64,000 nucleotides of DNA from Janthinobacterium sp. 1_2014MBL_MicDiv (GCF_001865675.1 NZ_CP011319.1:3534001-3598000), one strand, 5' to 3'; numbered from the stretch's first letter, positions 26,101 to 35,501 are shown. The notes: generated by a model from the sequence alone, not told the origin. Numbers and translations: made by a program.

Positions 26101-26834
26101 TCGGCGCGTTCGACCCAGCCCGCCTTCAAGGTGGCCAGCTGCGCGGCCAGGGCCCGCTGTTCGCGCGCGATCAGGGCCGACAGCGGCTCATCGTCGGCGA
26201 TCCGCATGGCGCCGGCGCGGCGCGCCAGGTCGCGCACGCCTTTCTTCAGGACGCCGACGTCGGGCCAGCAATCGAGCAGCACCTCGAGCGCCTGCGGCGC
26301 CAGCGGATAGACTTGCTGGCGCCAGTAATCGTGGGCCGCATCCTCGAACAGGGCCTGCTCGTCGCTGACCAGCTCCTCGTCGAACAGGCTGCCGCTGTCG
26401 AACGCGTGCTCGCGCAGCATGCGCTGGCACCAGGCGTCGATGGTGAAAATGGCCGCCTCATCCATCGTCTCGGCGGCCAGCATCAGCCGGTGCGCGGCCT
26501 TTTGCCGTTCGCTTTCGTCCGGATAGGACTCGAGCAAGGCATCGAGAAAGGAGTCGCTGCCGCCGGACTCGTGGCGGAAATACGCGGCCGCCTCGATCAG
26601 GCGCTCGCGCACGCGGTTCGACAGCTCGCGCGTGGCGGCGCGGGTAAACGTCATCACCAGGATATCTGCCGGCAGCAGCGGGCGCACGAAACGGCTGGCG
26701 TCATCGCCATGCCCCAGCACGAGGCGCACGTACAGCGCGGCGATGGTCCAGGTCTTGCCCGTGCCGGCCGAAGCCTCGATCAGGCGCGAGCCATGCAGCG
26801 GGAACGCCAGGGGGTTGAGCAAATGGCTCGTCAT
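23175..26834 (-). CDS. recB: Exodeoxyribonuclease V subunit beta (RecB helicase-nuclease)
   Basis: This 1219-residue protein has an N-terminal UvrD-type helicase (Walker A ASAGTGKT at about 21-28, DEFQDTAPAQ, LIGDPKQSIYGFRGAD, TVHKSKGLEYPLV, LLYVALTRARH). The C-terminal RecB nuclease domain has PGNFLHEQLEW (metal His/Glu) and the catalytic DYKSN at 1119-1123. Both are complete, so 3'-5' translocation and Chi-regulated nuclease activity should be intact. It overlaps recC by four bases (ATGA) and recD by 11, which means tight coupling. The long plus-strand open frame across it is a shadow. Confidence 0.96.
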   Translation of the reverse strand: MTSHLLNPLAFPLHGSRLIEASAGTGKTWTIAALYVRLVLGHGDDASRFVRPLLPADILVMTFTRAATRELSNRVRERLIEAAAYFRHESGGSDSFLDALLESYPDESERQKAAHRLMLAAETMDEAAIFTIDAWCQRMLREHAFDSGSLFDEELVSDEQALFEDAAHDYWRQQVYPLAPQALEVLLDCWPDVGVLKKGVRDLARRAGAMRIADDEPLSALIAREQRALAAQLATLKAGWVERADRMAAWINEHRAVNPKCFNGVKMKPENLAKWFDGLRKWAQDPLLLQPAITAKAWERLTPFGIEDAFAKNFTAQVPECFEHTEALGIALAALTPLAHKLHLHAAAAIARRMDQLKRQSRQFGFADMLQRLHDALAGENGAALRQRIVDQYPLAMVDEFQDTAPAQYQIFNLLYRIADNDASLGLFLIGDPKQSIYGFRGADIQSYLAARRATNGRHYQLGTNYRSTAPLVAAVNQLFLHAERAEVPAGAFRYRKGDENPLPFEAVDAKGRDERLVNAGGPLPALLAACASDEALRGDGYREYFAQHCAEHIVAMLGDPQAGFTGPDGFTRLQPADVAILVRDRKEAAAIRRALARRRVASVYLSDKDSVIDSEEAQDVLRWLAALANPLDGGLARAAFATRTIGLPLGELARLSSDELEWERRVEQLKALHLIWQRQGVLAMLRRFIHELQLPAMLLQQTGGERRLTNLLHLAELLQSASRQLDGEQALIRWLAEQIAGEGESGDERVLRLESDAELVKVITVHKSKGLEYPLVYLPFAVTARKVDKRNRSFFEYAGEDGERRLDLSLSDEAMALVEEARIEEDLRLLYVALTRARHFLWLGVAALAARKAGDNTLHESALGYLLTGGDRLPADQLLLRWQQVAGSCDAICVGSLAQPDACTVLDRVERRPELRPAPVFAGEFERDWSVGSFTSLTRQIGAVASVHVPQRALEETLLEDGTGVAAVPSLQTGDAPWHRFPRGSVPGNFLHEQLEWMGSEGFDCVNAASFDARLAARCERAGWGHRQEDAIAWLREVAVTPLPLLGASLSELDSTLSEMEFWFPSEHLSTEALDKLCTRLLLDGAPRPVLPRRQLHGMLKGFADLVIERAGRYWVLDYKSNALGSNDAAYHTPALAAGMAQHRYDIQGAIYMLALHRLLKSRLGAEYDPAQHLGGAIFLFLRGIANADTHGCYWLAPQLELLDGLDQLLEETEHHEA

Positions 26835-29800
26835 GCTTCTTCTCCGGCGCCATCGACAGGCGCGCTGATCGGGTCGAGGGTGATGTGTGCGCGCAGCCAT
26901 TCGGCCAGCGGGCCATACAGCTCGCGCGTGCAGTCCTGCCACGCCTCCTCGAGCGCCAGCGCGGAAAAATCGGGCCACAGGCGCGCCAGGCACAGCTCCT
27001 CGCGTTCGCCCGAGACTTCAAAGCCGCCATCGTAGACGGCGCGCGGGTCGCCATCCTGCACCAGCGCCAGGCCCGTCTTGCAAGCCGTCGGCAACGGATG
27101 GTTCATGCCTTCGCGCCATAGCGCCAGCAGGGTCGCCAGCGCCGCGCGCGAACTGGCGGCATCGAGCGGCGCCATGCAGACGATGGCGTCGCGCGCCACC
27201 AGGTAGCCGGTGACGGAAAGGCCGAGGGCGGCGGCGGCCAGCTGGCGCAGCCACATCAGCATCAGCTTGTCGCCGCGCGCCTGGCCGGCCTTGTTCATCA
27301 CTTTCGAGGAAATCTGCATCAGCCAGGCCGTTTCCTGCCCGTTGCTGCATAATTTGTCGAGCCAGTCGTCGATCTGCACGTCGCCGAACGCCAGGTTCAC
27401 GGCGCGCTTGTCGGCCGCCAGCGGGAACGAGGCGCGCAGCGACAGCCAGGCGCTGCGCACGGGCAGCAGCGCCTCGACCAGCTGCTCCTGCACCTGCTGC
27501 CCGATCAGGCCGATCGGCAGCACGCCCTCGCGTGCCAGGCGCTGCGCCCTGCCCTGCAGGCTGGCGCGCACGTCGTCGAGCGCTTCCACGGCGCCCGCGT
27601 CGTCGAGCATGGTGTCTTCCAGCAGATAGCGCTCGAGCGCATTCAGGCCAAACGGTTCCTCATCCTCGCCCAGCATGGCCGCATCGGCAAAATGCACGCT
27701 GAGGCGGCGGCGGAAGAAATACTTGACGGGCTGGCGCAGGAAGCTGGCCAGCTCGCCCAGTTTCAGGCGCGTGCCGGGATCGAGTTCGTAGGGCCCCAGC
27801 GGCAGCGTCTCGGCCTGCGCCTGCGCGTCGGCATGCGCCACGCGCCATTCGCGCGCATACGTGAGCAGGCCGCCGGCCTCGAAATAGCGGCGGCTGAACG
27901 GCTGCAGCGCATGCACCGTCGTCAGGCTGGCCAGGTGGCGGTCCAGCGACCAGCCGGCCGCCAGATAATCGCGCAGCTGCGACACCAGCACGGAGGGCGG
28001 CTGTTCGGAATTGTCGCGCACATTGCGCCCCACCCAGCTGACGTACAGCTTGTCGCGCGCGGCCAGCAGGGCTTCCAGCATCAGGTAGCGGTCGTCGTCG
28101 CGGCGCGAACGGTCGCCCGGGCGCGCCATGCCCGGCAGCGCCAGCAGGTCGAAATCGGCTTTCTGCGCGCGGCGCGGGAAGTCGCCATCGTTCATGCCCA
28201 GCAGGCAGACGACGCGGAACGGCACGGCGCGCATCGGCATCAGCGTGCAGAAGGTGACGCCGCCGGAGACGAATTGATGGTTCAGGGTCGGTTCGTCGAG
28301 CGCGCCCAGCCACGCCACGCGCAGCACGGACAGCGGCACCGGTTCGATGAAGCCCGCGTGCTCGCAGGTTTCCAGCCAGCCCTGCAAGGCGCCTTCCAGC
28401 TGCGCCAGGGTCAGGCGGTCGCCCTCGTCGTCGGCGTCGAAAAAGGCCGCCAGCAGCGCGCGCGCCTGCTCGCCCCACTCGGCCGGCGTGCGCGCGCCGG
28501 CCAGCACGCCGCGCCAGTGCAGCAGCGCCTCGACCAGCTGCGCCAGCGAGCCCGCCAGCGCCGCATCGAGGCCGCCCACTTCCGCATACGGCTCGATGCC
28601 GCCAAAGCTGACGCCAACGCCGCTGGCATAGCCGAGCAGCATGCGCCGCACGCCGAAGATCCACGCATTCTGTTCGCCGGCCGCGCCCAGTCCCAGGCCG
28701 CTGCGGTGATGCTGGTCCAGGCCCCAGCGCACGCCGGCCCCTTCGATCCAGGCGCCCAGGGTGACCAGGTCGTCCGGCTGCAGGCCGAAACGGGCCGCCA
28801 GCGCCGGCACGTCGAGCAGGTCGCGCACCTCGCTCTGGCGGCAGCGCTGCTGCGGCAGCTGCAGCAGCCACTCGAGCGCGACGAGCAGCGGATTGACGCT
28901 GCGGTCCTTCACGTCGCCGATCTCGAAGGGGATGAAACGCTCGTCGTTGCGCCGGCACTGGCCAAACACGGCGTGGATGGCGGCCGTGAAGGTGTCGATG
29001 TCGGGCACCATCACCACCACGTCGCGCGGGCGCAGGCCCGTCTCGCCGCTATGCGCAAACATGGCCAGCAGCTGGTCGTGCAGCACCTCCACCTCGCGCT
29101 GCACGCTGTGCGCCACGTGGAATTCGATCGAGCGGTCGGCCGCCTCGGGCGGCGTTTGCGCGTGTTCGGCCAGCGGGCGCAGTTCGCGGATGGCCACCTG
29201 CACCTGCTGCAGCAGGGTCTCGCCCGTTTCCTCGCCGAACAGGTCGATGCGCAGGCTGTCGTCGCGCCCTTCGGCGGCTGCATGCTCGTCGAATTCATCG
29301 AGCATGCGGATGAAGTCGCGCCCCTGCCTGCCCCAGCTGGCCAGCAGCGGATGGCTGTGCGCATGCAGTTCTTCGAGCGGAATCTCGGCCAGGTCGGTGC
29401 CGTTGCGCTGGCGCTGGCGCTTGTTTTGCGCGCGCAGCAAGTCGCGCCCGTCGATGATGTCGCCCCAGTAGAACTGGCACGGATTGGGCACGGCCAGCAC
29501 CACCTGCGTGTGGCGCGCCAGCGCGGCCAGCGCCTGCAGGGTTTGATACGGCAGGGCCGACACGCCGAACAGCACCACGCGGCGCGGCAGCTTGCCGGCC
29601 GCTTCCTCGCCGGCGGCAATCGCCGCCAGGAAGGCGTCATGGATGTCGGCGCGGCCCGTGTCGCGCTCGGCCGCGTCGACATCGAGGCCCACGGCGCGCC
29701 ACAACTGCGCCTGCCAGCGCTGGTCTTCCCTGAGCGCGATGGACTCGCCGCGCGCCGTGCGCAGCATGTCGCGCCCCGCCGCCCAGTCGGCCAGCCAGTC

Positions 29801-30250
29801 GGCGCGGTAGACCTGGTACTGGTCGAACAGGTCGGCCAGGCGCTCGGCCAGCTGCAGCCGGCGCTCGGCATCGCCATCGGCCAGGAAATAGCGCAGCGGC
29901 GCGAAAACGGGATCGGCCAGCAGCGACGGCAGCAAGCGCATCAAACGCCACGTCAGCGGCGACTTGTCGAACGGCGACACGCGCGGCACGCGTTCGCGGC
30001 CCAGCATGCCCCGGTAGCTTTCCCACAGCAGGCGCGCCGGCAGCGCGATGCGCGTGGCGGCGCACACGCCCATCTCCTCGGCCAGCGCGATCTTCAGCCA
30101 TTCGGCCACGCCATTCGACTGCACCAGGAAGATGTCGGTCTCCAGCGGCGCCAGCGGATGGTTGCGCAGCCACTGGAAGACGGCGGCGCGCAGCTGCTCC
30201 AGCTGGTTGCCGTGCAGGATGAGGAGGCCGGGCGTGACGGGAGTTTGCAT
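26831..30250 (-). CDS. recC: Exodeoxyribonuclease V subunit gamma (RecC)
   Basis: This 1139-residue protein is RecC, which splits the DNA strands and scans for Chi. It begins MQTPVTPGLLILHGNQLEQL, the standard RecC opening with the LHGNQ motif. Further stretches are VFFGVSALP-like (VLFGVSALPYQTLQALAAL), VMVPDIDTF, FGGIEPYAEVGGLDA-type regions and LLGMNDGDFPR. ATG 30250 is preferred over 30283 for this opening. It leads the operon, 74 bp after the hybrid kinase gene on the same strand, with a GATAAT-like box in the gap. An independent promoter is therefore likely. Confidence 0.95.
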   Translation of the reverse strand: MQTPVTPGLLILHGNQLEQLRAAVFQWLRNHPLAPLETDIFLVQSNGVAEWLKIALAEEMGVCAATRIALPARLLWESYRGMLGRERVPRVSPFDKSPLTWRLMRLLPSLLADPVFAPLRYFLADGDAERRLQLAERLADLFDQYQVYRADWLADWAAGRDMLRTARGESIALREDQRWQAQLWRAVGLDVDAAERDTGRADIHDAFLAAIAAGEEAAGKLPRRVVLFGVSALPYQTLQALAALARHTQVVLAVPNPCQFYWGDIIDGRDLLRAQNKRQRQRNGTDLAEIPLEELHAHSHPLLASWGRQGRDFIRMLDEFDEHAAAEGRDDSLRIDLFGEETGETLLQQVQVAIRELRPLAEHAQTPPEAADRSIEFHVAHSVQREVEVLHDQLLAMFAHSGETGLRPRDVVVMVPDIDTFTAAIHAVFGQCRRNDERFIPFEIGDVKDRSVNPLLVALEWLLQLPQQRCRQSEVRDLLDVPALAARFGLQPDDLVTLGAWIEGAGVRWGLDQHHRSGLGLGAAGEQNAWIFGVRRMLLGYASGVGVSFGGIEPYAEVGGLDAALAGSLAQLVEALLHWRGVLAGARTPAEWGEQARALLAAFFDADDEGDRLTLAQLEGALQGWLETCEHAGFIEPVPLSVLRVAWLGALDEPTLNHQFVSGGVTFCTLMPMRAVPFRVVCLLGMNDGDFPRRAQKADFDLLALPGMARPGDRSRRDDDRYLMLEALLAARDKLYVSWVGRNVRDNSEQPPSVLVSQLRDYLAAGWSLDRHLASLTTVHALQPFSRRYFEAGGLLTYAREWRVAHADAQAQAETLPLGPYELDPGTRLKLGELASFLRQPVKYFFRRRLSVHFADAAMLGEDEEPFGLNALERYLLEDTMLDDAGAVEALDDVRASLQGRAQRLAREGVLPIGLIGQQVQEQLVEALLPVRSAWLSLRASFPLAADKRAVNLAFGDVQIDDWLDKLCSNGQETAWLMQISSKVMNKAGQARGDKLMLMWLRQLAAAALGLSVTGYLVARDAIVCMAPLDAASSRAALATLLALWREGMNHPLPTACKTGLALVQDGDPRAVYDGGFEVSGEREELCLARLWPDFSALALEEAWQDCTRELYGPLAEWLRAHITLDPISAPVDGAGEEA

Positions 30251-30324
30251 GCTGTTCCGATGAATTGGCGCGCCTGCGGCCATCGTGGCGCAGGCGCAAA
30301 ACGCGTATTATCGCCGCTCCCGCG

Positions 30325-33300
30325 TCAGGGGGCGTCGCTGGCGGCAAATTCCAGTGAAATTTGTTCGGCCACCTGCGCCAGCGCCGGCTCCAGCGCCGCC
30401 AGCAGTGCGCGCGCCTGCTCCATGCCGCCATCGCGGCGCAAGCCTTCGATCGACTGGCACAGCGCGGCAAACGCATGCGCGCCCACGGCCAGCGCCGACG
30501 ACTTGCTGCGGTGCCCCAGGTCGGCCAGGCGCCCCAGGTCCTGCAGCGCCATCGCCTGCTCCATTTCGGCGATGCCGTCGCGCGCCGTATCCAGGAACAG
30601 CTGCGCGTACTTGCGCATCTTGACGCTGTCGTTGCTGAAGGTCAGGGCCAGCGTGGCCAGGTCGAGGATGGCCGTGTCGCGCCGCTCGGGCGCCGCGCGC
30701 GGGACCGGCGCCATGCCGTCCGCCCGGGCCGCCAGCTGCCCATGGCCGATGCCGCCACGCAGGCGGAACCATTTCGCCAGCAGGTGGAACAGCAGGTTGG
30801 GCGCGATCGGCTTGGTGACGAATTCGTCCATGCCCGCCTCGAGGCAGCGCGCGCGGTCCTCGCTGCCCGCGTTGGCCGTCATGGCGATCACCAGCAGGCC
30901 GGACAAAAGCGGGTCGGCGCGGATGCGGCGCGTCGCCTCGAAGCCGTCCATTTCCGGCATCTGCACATCCATCAGCACGCAGTCGTAGCGCTGCCGGGAC
31001 AGCAGCTCGAGCGCTTCGCGGCCATTGCCGGCCACGCACACGGTGGCGCCCGCGTCTTCCAGCAGTTCGCAGCCCACCTGCTGGCTGAAGACGTTATCTT
31101 CCACCAGCAGGATGGAGGCACCGCGGATCACGCCCAGCACCTCCGGCTCCACCTGGGCGATGCTGTCGTCGCTGGCCGGCACGCTCTTTTCCAGGCGCGC
31201 CGTGAACCAGAAGGTGCTGCCCAGGCCCGGCTGGCTGTACACGCCCACCTTGCCTTTCATCAGCTCAGCGAGCTGCTTGCTGATCACCAGTCCCAGTCCG
31301 CTGCCGCCATACTTGCGCGTGGTCGACGGGTCGGCCTGGTGGAAGGAGCGGAACAGCTGCGCCACCTCCTCCTGGTTCATGCCGATGCCGCGGTCCTGCA
31401 CCTCGAAGCGCAGCATGCTGTGGCTGCCGCGCTCCTCGGACTGGCGCACGCGCACGAAGATGCTGGCATTGTCGGAAAACTTGATGGCGTTGCTGACCAG
31501 GTTCAGCAAGACCTGCTCCAGGCGCAGCGGATCGCCGCGCCAGCGCTGCGGCAGGTCGAGCGCAATATCGAACTGCAAGGTCAGCCCCTTGACGGCGGCC
31601 GCGTCGCCCAGCTGGCTGGCGATATTCGCCAGCAAGGTATCGAGGCGGAAGTCCAGCACTTCCAGTTCCAGCTTGCCCGCCTCGATCTTGGAAAAATCGA
31701 GGATGTCGTTGATCAGGCCCAGCAGGTGCTGGCCCGAATGGTAGATTTTTTGCAGATAGTCGCGCTGGCGCACGTCGGCCACCGACTTCAGGGCCAGGTG
31801 CGCCATGCCGATGATGCTGTTCATCGGCGTGCGGATTTCATGGCTCATGTTCGACAGGAAGTCGCTCTTGGCCTGGCTGGCCGCATCGGCCTGCTCCTTG
31901 AGCCGGTGCAGCTCCGTGACGTCGGTGGACAGGCCGATCAGCCCCGTCACGGGACCGGGCAAGCCGAGTGGCACCTTCACGCTCCACAGGTGGTGCACCT
32001 GGCCTTGCGCGTCGACGAAGCGCTCCTCGCCGACGAACTTGGCGCCGCTGTCGAAGACCTGGCGTTCCGTGCGCTGCGCGGCGGCAGCCGCATCGCCGAC
32101 CATCAATTCCCCATCCTGGCGGCCGATCACCTGTTCCGCGGAGCGCCCCAGGATCGTCGCCGTGCGCGCGTTCACGTAGCGGTAGCGCAGGTCGGCATCC
32201 TTCATGTAGACGTAGGCGTCGACGCTGTCGAGCACCGTATCGAGCAGGACGCGCTGCGCCACCGCGCGACGACGCGAGCGGTACAGCGTGTAGATATAGC
32301 CATAGATCAGCAGGGTGCCCGCCATGCCGACGGCCAGCGCCAGCCACGGAAAATAGCGGTCGAAGCCGCTGTACAGCTCCGCCTTGCGGACGCGGAAATG
32401 GGCTTTCCACAGGCCGCCCTGGTAGGCCACCGGCAGCACCTGGTCGAAATACGCGGCATCGCTGCCGGGCCGGGGCGGCGCCGCGGCCAGGTCGCCGTCA
32501 TCGTTGAACAGCAGGCGGTCCTGCGGCGTGATACGCAGCACGCCATCGGCGGGCAGCGCTTCGGCGGCGCTGTACAGGGTCAGGTGCAGCGGTTCGAGCG
32601 CGCTGCGTTCGAGCGCGCTGTGCACGAGCTGCGCCACGCCGAAGCCGATGCCCACGGACCCCTGGTAGGCGGCGCGGCGCTCGGCCACGCTGCCCTGCGG
32701 CATGCCGTTGCGGTACACGGGCAGGCGCATGCCCAGGCCCACGTGCGCGGGCGGCCCCTTGATCATGATTACCTGTCCCGACGCGCTGATTTCGCCGCTG
32801 TCGCGCGCCTGGTTCAGGGCCCGCGCCACCAGCGGATTGGCGCCGATATCGACGCCCATGCGTTCACCCAGCAGGGAATCGGGTTCCAGGTAGGTCAGCA
32901 CCGTGTATTCGGGCCGCTCGCCGGCGGGCCGGATGGTGAAGGCCGGATAGCCGCCCGGCGCCAGGCTGCGGTCCTGGCGCACGGCCTCGATAAAGGCCGC
33001 GCGCTGCGCCTGCGTGACCGCCACGGCATAGTTGACCGATTCGATGGCGGGAAACTGGCGCGCGATATCAAGGCCGCCGACATAGTCGTGGAACTGCCGG
33101 CGCGTCAGCGGGTCGCTGGTGCGGAACAGGGCTTCGAGCCCGCGCAGCAGGTCGGAATAGCTTTTCACGCGCGTGGCCAGGCTGTGCTGGGCGCCGTGCG
33201 TGAGGTTGTCGAAACGCTGCTCGGCATCGTCGTTGACGGTGCGCGCCGCCCCCGCATACAGCGCGCCGCCCACCGCCAGTGCCAGCAGCAGTCCTCCCGC

Positions 33301-33348
33301 CCAGATTCCGATGCCTGATACCGCCCCGCCCTTGCTCAAAGTGTGCAT
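30325..33348 (-). CDS. CHASE-type hybrid sensor kinase with receiver and Hpt domains
   Basis: This 1007-residue protein combines all parts of a phosphorelay. A membrane helix (about 10-30), a periplasmic CHASE-like sensor (about 60-310; FPAIESVNYAVAV, GGYPAFTIRPAGERPEYTVL) and a second helix (about 330-355) are followed by a PAS domain (about 370-490). The kinase has His503 in NMSHEIRTPMN and ATP-binding boxes DRGIGM and GGSGLGLVISKQL. The receiver has Asp794 in LMDVQMPEMDG, and a C-terminal Hpt domain has His946 in HRSKSSALAVGA. The Hpt motif has Ser where Gly is usual. A separate response regulator must receive the phosphate; none is adjacent. ATG 33396 is a possible longer start. Confidence 0.92.
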   Translation of the reverse strand: MHTLSKGGAVSGIGIWAGGLLLALAVGGALYAGAARTVNDDAEQRFDNLTHGAQHSLATRVKSYSDLLRGLEALFRTSDPLTRRQFHDYVGGLDIARQFPAIESVNYAVAVTQAQRAAFIEAVRQDRSLAPGGYPAFTIRPAGERPEYTVLTYLEPDSLLGERMGVDIGANPLVARALNQARDSGEISASGQVIMIKGPPAHVGLGMRLPVYRNGMPQGSVAERRAAYQGSVGIGFGVAQLVHSALERSALEPLHLTLYSAAEALPADGVLRITPQDRLLFNDDGDLAAAPPRPGSDAAYFDQVLPVAYQGGLWKAHFRVRKAELYSGFDRYFPWLALAVGMAGTLLIYGYIYTLYRSRRRAVAQRVLLDTVLDSVDAYVYMKDADLRYRYVNARTATILGRSAEQVIGRQDGELMVGDAAAAAQRTERQVFDSGAKFVGEERFVDAQGQVHHLWSVKVPLGLPGPVTGLIGLSTDVTELHRLKEQADAASQAKSDFLSNMSHEIRTPMNSIIGMAHLALKSVADVRQRDYLQKIYHSGQHLLGLINDILDFSKIEAGKLELEVLDFRLDTLLANIASQLGDAAAVKGLTLQFDIALDLPQRWRGDPLRLEQVLLNLVSNAIKFSDNASIFVRVRQSEERGSHSMLRFEVQDRGIGMNQEEVAQLFRSFHQADPSTTRKYGGSGLGLVISKQLAELMKGKVGVYSQPGLGSTFWFTARLEKSVPASDDSIAQVEPEVLGVIRGASILLVEDNVFSQQVGCELLEDAGATVCVAGNGREALELLSRQRYDCVLMDVQMPEMDGFEATRRIRADPLLSGLLVIAMTANAGSEDRARCLEAGMDEFVTKPIAPNLLFHLLAKWFRLRGGIGHGQLAARADGMAPVPRAAPERRDTAILDLATLALTFSNDSVKMRKYAQLFLDTARDGIAEMEQAMALQDLGRLADLGHRSKSSALAVGAHAFAALCQSIEGLRRDGGMEQARALLAALEPALAQVAEQISLEFAASDAP

Positions 33349-33485
33349 TGTCGATCGCTTATTCCGGTTCCTCGAATGTGGGGCGCAAGTGCGCACAGCA
33401 CGAGGATACTATCAAAGCCCCCGCCCCACGCGTTTGCGGACGAAAAAAAGCCCGCGCGATGGTTGCCCTGGAAAGCACCTGGTAG

Positions 33486-34379
33486 CTAGCCCGCCTGCAG
33501 CGCCTCGGCCAGGAAATCGCAAAAGGCGCGCACCTTCTGCGGCACATGGCGGCCGTCCGGGTACAGCGCATACACGCCGCGCCTGGCCATGCCGTGCGAC
33601 GGCAGCACGCGCGCCAGGGCGCCGCTGGCCAGCAGCGGCGCGGCAACGAACGACGGCAGCGCGCCCACGCCCATGCCGGCCACCAGCATGTCGGCCAGCA
33701 GCAGGCTGCTGTCGGCGGAAAAGCGCACGGGCAGCACGATGCTGCTCGCCCCTTCCGGGCCGTCGAGCTGCCAGATGCCGGGACTGTCGGCCAGCCGGTA
33801 GGCCAGGCAATCGTGGCCGTGCAGGTCGAGCGCCTGCCGGGGTGTGCCGCGCCGCGCCAGGTAGGCGGGCGCCGCGCAGATCATCTGCTCGACTTCGCCC
33901 AGGCGGCGCGCCACGAGGGTCGAATCGGCCAGCGCGGCGCGGATGCGCAGCGACACGTCATAGCCCTCGCCGACGACGTCGCGCAGCCGGTCGTCGAGGG
34001 TCAGCTCCAGCTTCACCTCGGGATAACGCGCCATGAACACGGGCAGCAGCGGCGACAGCACCTTCAGGCCGAACGACAGCGGCACGTTGACGCGCAATCG
34101 CCCCGCCACCTTGCCGGCGCAGCCGCGCGTGGCCAGTTCCAGCGCGGCGATCTCGTCGAGCAGGCGGCAGCATTCGAGGTAGTAGGCGCGGCCGCTGTCC
34201 GACAAGCTCATGCGCCGCGTCGTGCGCACCAGCAGCAGGGTGCCCAGCCGTTCCTCGAGCTGGCGCACCTGCTTGCTGATGGCGGCCGCCGACTGGTTCA
34301 GCTCCAGCGCCGCCTTGCTGAAACTGTCGCGTTCTACCACGGCGCGAAATACGCGCATGTGCGCGAGGACATCCATCAT
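33486..34379 (-). CDS. LysR-type regulator divergent from a cyclase-family gene
   Basis: This 297-residue LysR protein of the large DsdA/YafC-like group shows MRVFRAVVERDSFSKAALEL and AAAISKQVRQLEERLG (helix-turn-helix, with the LLVRTTRRMSLSDSG segment characteristic of this group). The effector domain (about 90-290) has RLRVNVPLSFGLKVLSPLLP. AAGGAAAG precedes the start; a second Met follows immediately. It faces the cyclase gene, and a 17-bp imperfect palindrome lies between them, so control of that gene is likely. The effector is unknown. Confidence 0.92.
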   Translation of the reverse strand: MMDVLAHMRVFRAVVERDSFSKAALELNQSAAAISKQVRQLEERLGTLLLVRTTRRMSLSDSGRAYYLECCRLLDEIAALELATRGCAGKVAGRLRVNVPLSFGLKVLSPLLPVFMARYPEVKLELTLDDRLRDVVGEGYDVSLRIRAALADSTLVARRLGEVEQMICAAPAYLARRGTPRQALDLHGHDCLAYRLADSPGIWQLDGPEGASSIVLPVRFSADSSLLLADMLVAGMGVGALPSFVAAPLLASGALARVLPSHGMARRGVYALYPDGRHVPQKVRAFCDFLAEALQAG

Positions 34380-34412
34380 TCTTTCCTTCTGGTTAAATAT
34401 ATTATTATTTTA

Positions 34413-34429
34413 TCGCTGATTATCATCGA
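34413..34429. promoter_or_regulatory. Candidate LysR operator
   Basis: An imperfect 17-bp palindrome has outer arms TCG/CGA and inner arms GAT/ATC around one central base; 14 of 16 paired positions agree. It sits midway between the divergent LysR and cyclase genes in AT-rich DNA (34398-34445). LysR sites often have this form. No factor is proven. Confidence 0.4.
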
Positions 34430-34483
34430 AATGGAAAACAATATGATGGTGGCTTCTCATTCACCGTCATGCAAGGAGTTCCC

Positions 34484-35491
34484 ATGTCCCCATTCTCTTC
34501 CTCCCTGAAAACCCTGCCCTTGCTGCTGGCCCTGCTGGCTGGCGCAGCACACGCCACGCCGGTCAGTCCGGCCGCCGCCCCGCCCGAAGTGGGCATCAGC
34601 CCCTGGGGCCCGAAAGACGAGATCGGGCGCCTGAACCTGATGACGCCGGCCTCGCGCGCCGCCATCCTGGCCCGCATCGACGGCGGCAAGAGCTATGACC
34701 TGGCCGTCGATTTCTATATCGGCATGCCCAGCTGGCAGGCGGCAGGCGACCCGCCCTACCTGATGTGGATGACGCACACGCCGAAAGGCAATGTGGTGGC
34801 CGACTCGATGAACGTGGGCGAGCAGATGAACCGCCACGTCAGCTACACGGGCTCGGCCGTCTCCATGTATGCACACATGGGCACGCATATCGACGCCCTC
34901 AACCATTTCGGCTTGAACGGCAAGATCTGGAACGGTTTTACGGAAGAGCAATACCTGGGCGACCGGGGCTGGACGGTGACGGGCGCGGAAAAGCTGCCGC
35001 CCATCGTCGCGCGCGGCGTGCTGATCGACGTGGCCGTGGCCAAGGGGCTATCGCAGCTGCCCGACAATTACCGGGTCACGCGGCAGGATTTGCGCGCCGC
35101 GCTGGCACGCCAGAAGGTGACGCTGGAAAAGGGCGACGTGGTGCTGATACGCACGGGCCGCATGCAGGACTATGAGCAGGCGCAAGCGTACATGGCCAAT
35201 CCGCCCGGCCTGTCGCTCGATGCCGCCAAATTCCTCGTCGAAGATGGCGGCGCCATGGTAGTGGGCGCGGATAACCTGAGCTTTGAAGCGTTTCCGTCCG
35301 AAGTGGCCGGCAACTACCTGCCCGTACACACTTATCTGCTGGCGCAGCAGGGCACGCCCATCATGGAGCTGGTCGACCTGGAAGCCTTGTCGCGCGACAA
35401 GGTCTACCAGTTCGCCTTCATCGGCGCCTCGCTGAAATTCCGTGGCGGCGACGCGGCGCCCATCCGCCCCGTGGCCCTGCCGATCCGCTAA
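34484..35491 (+). CDS. Exported cyclase-family hydrolase (kynurenine formamidase-like)
   Basis: This 335-residue protein has a signal peptide (SLKTLPLLLALLAGAAHA) and the PF04199 metal motif HxGTHxDxxxH at residues 131-141 (HMGTHIDALNH). An N-terminal DEIGRLNLMTP segment is typical of this family. Members hydrolyse kynurenine formamide, isatin or related lactams and esters using a metal ion. The exported form suggests action in the periplasm. The start at 34484 has AAGGAG about nine bases upstream (34470-34475); ATG 34469 lies before that site. It is the only gene of its unit, divergent from LysR. Confidence 0.88.
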   Translation: MSPFSSSLKTLPLLLALLAGAAHATPVSPAAAPPEVGISPWGPKDEIGRLNLMTPASRAAILARIDGGKSYDLAVDFYIGMPSWQAAGDPPYLMWMTHTPKGNVVADSMNVGEQMNRHVSYTGSAVSMYAHMGTHIDALNHFGLNGKIWNGFTEEQYLGDRGWTVTGAEKLPPIVARGVLIDVAVAKGLSQLPDNYRVTRQDLRAALARQKVTLEKGDVVLIRTGRMQDYEQAQAYMANPPGLSLDAAKFLVEDGGAMVVGADNLSFEAFPSEVAGNYLPVHTYLLAQQGTPIMELVDLEALSRDKVYQFAFIGASLKFRGGDAAPIRPVALPIR

Positions 35492-35501
35492 GCCGTCCGC
35501 T

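Noticed and set aside
22884..27035. 1383-codon plus-strand open frame across recB and recD
   Set aside because: It is in codon register with the minus-strand recB, where stops would need rare TTA, CTA or TCA codons in the sense strand. The product has no recognisable domain. It is a GC-rich shadow.
27692..30988. 1098-codon plus-strand open frame antisense to recC
   Set aside because: Same register effect, with low-complexity His/Arg/Gln-rich translation and no ribosome site.
30361..33318. 985-codon plus-strand open frame antisense to the hybrid kinase
   Set aside because: It lies in register with the kinase codons; the kinase has every domain motif, while the antisense product has none.
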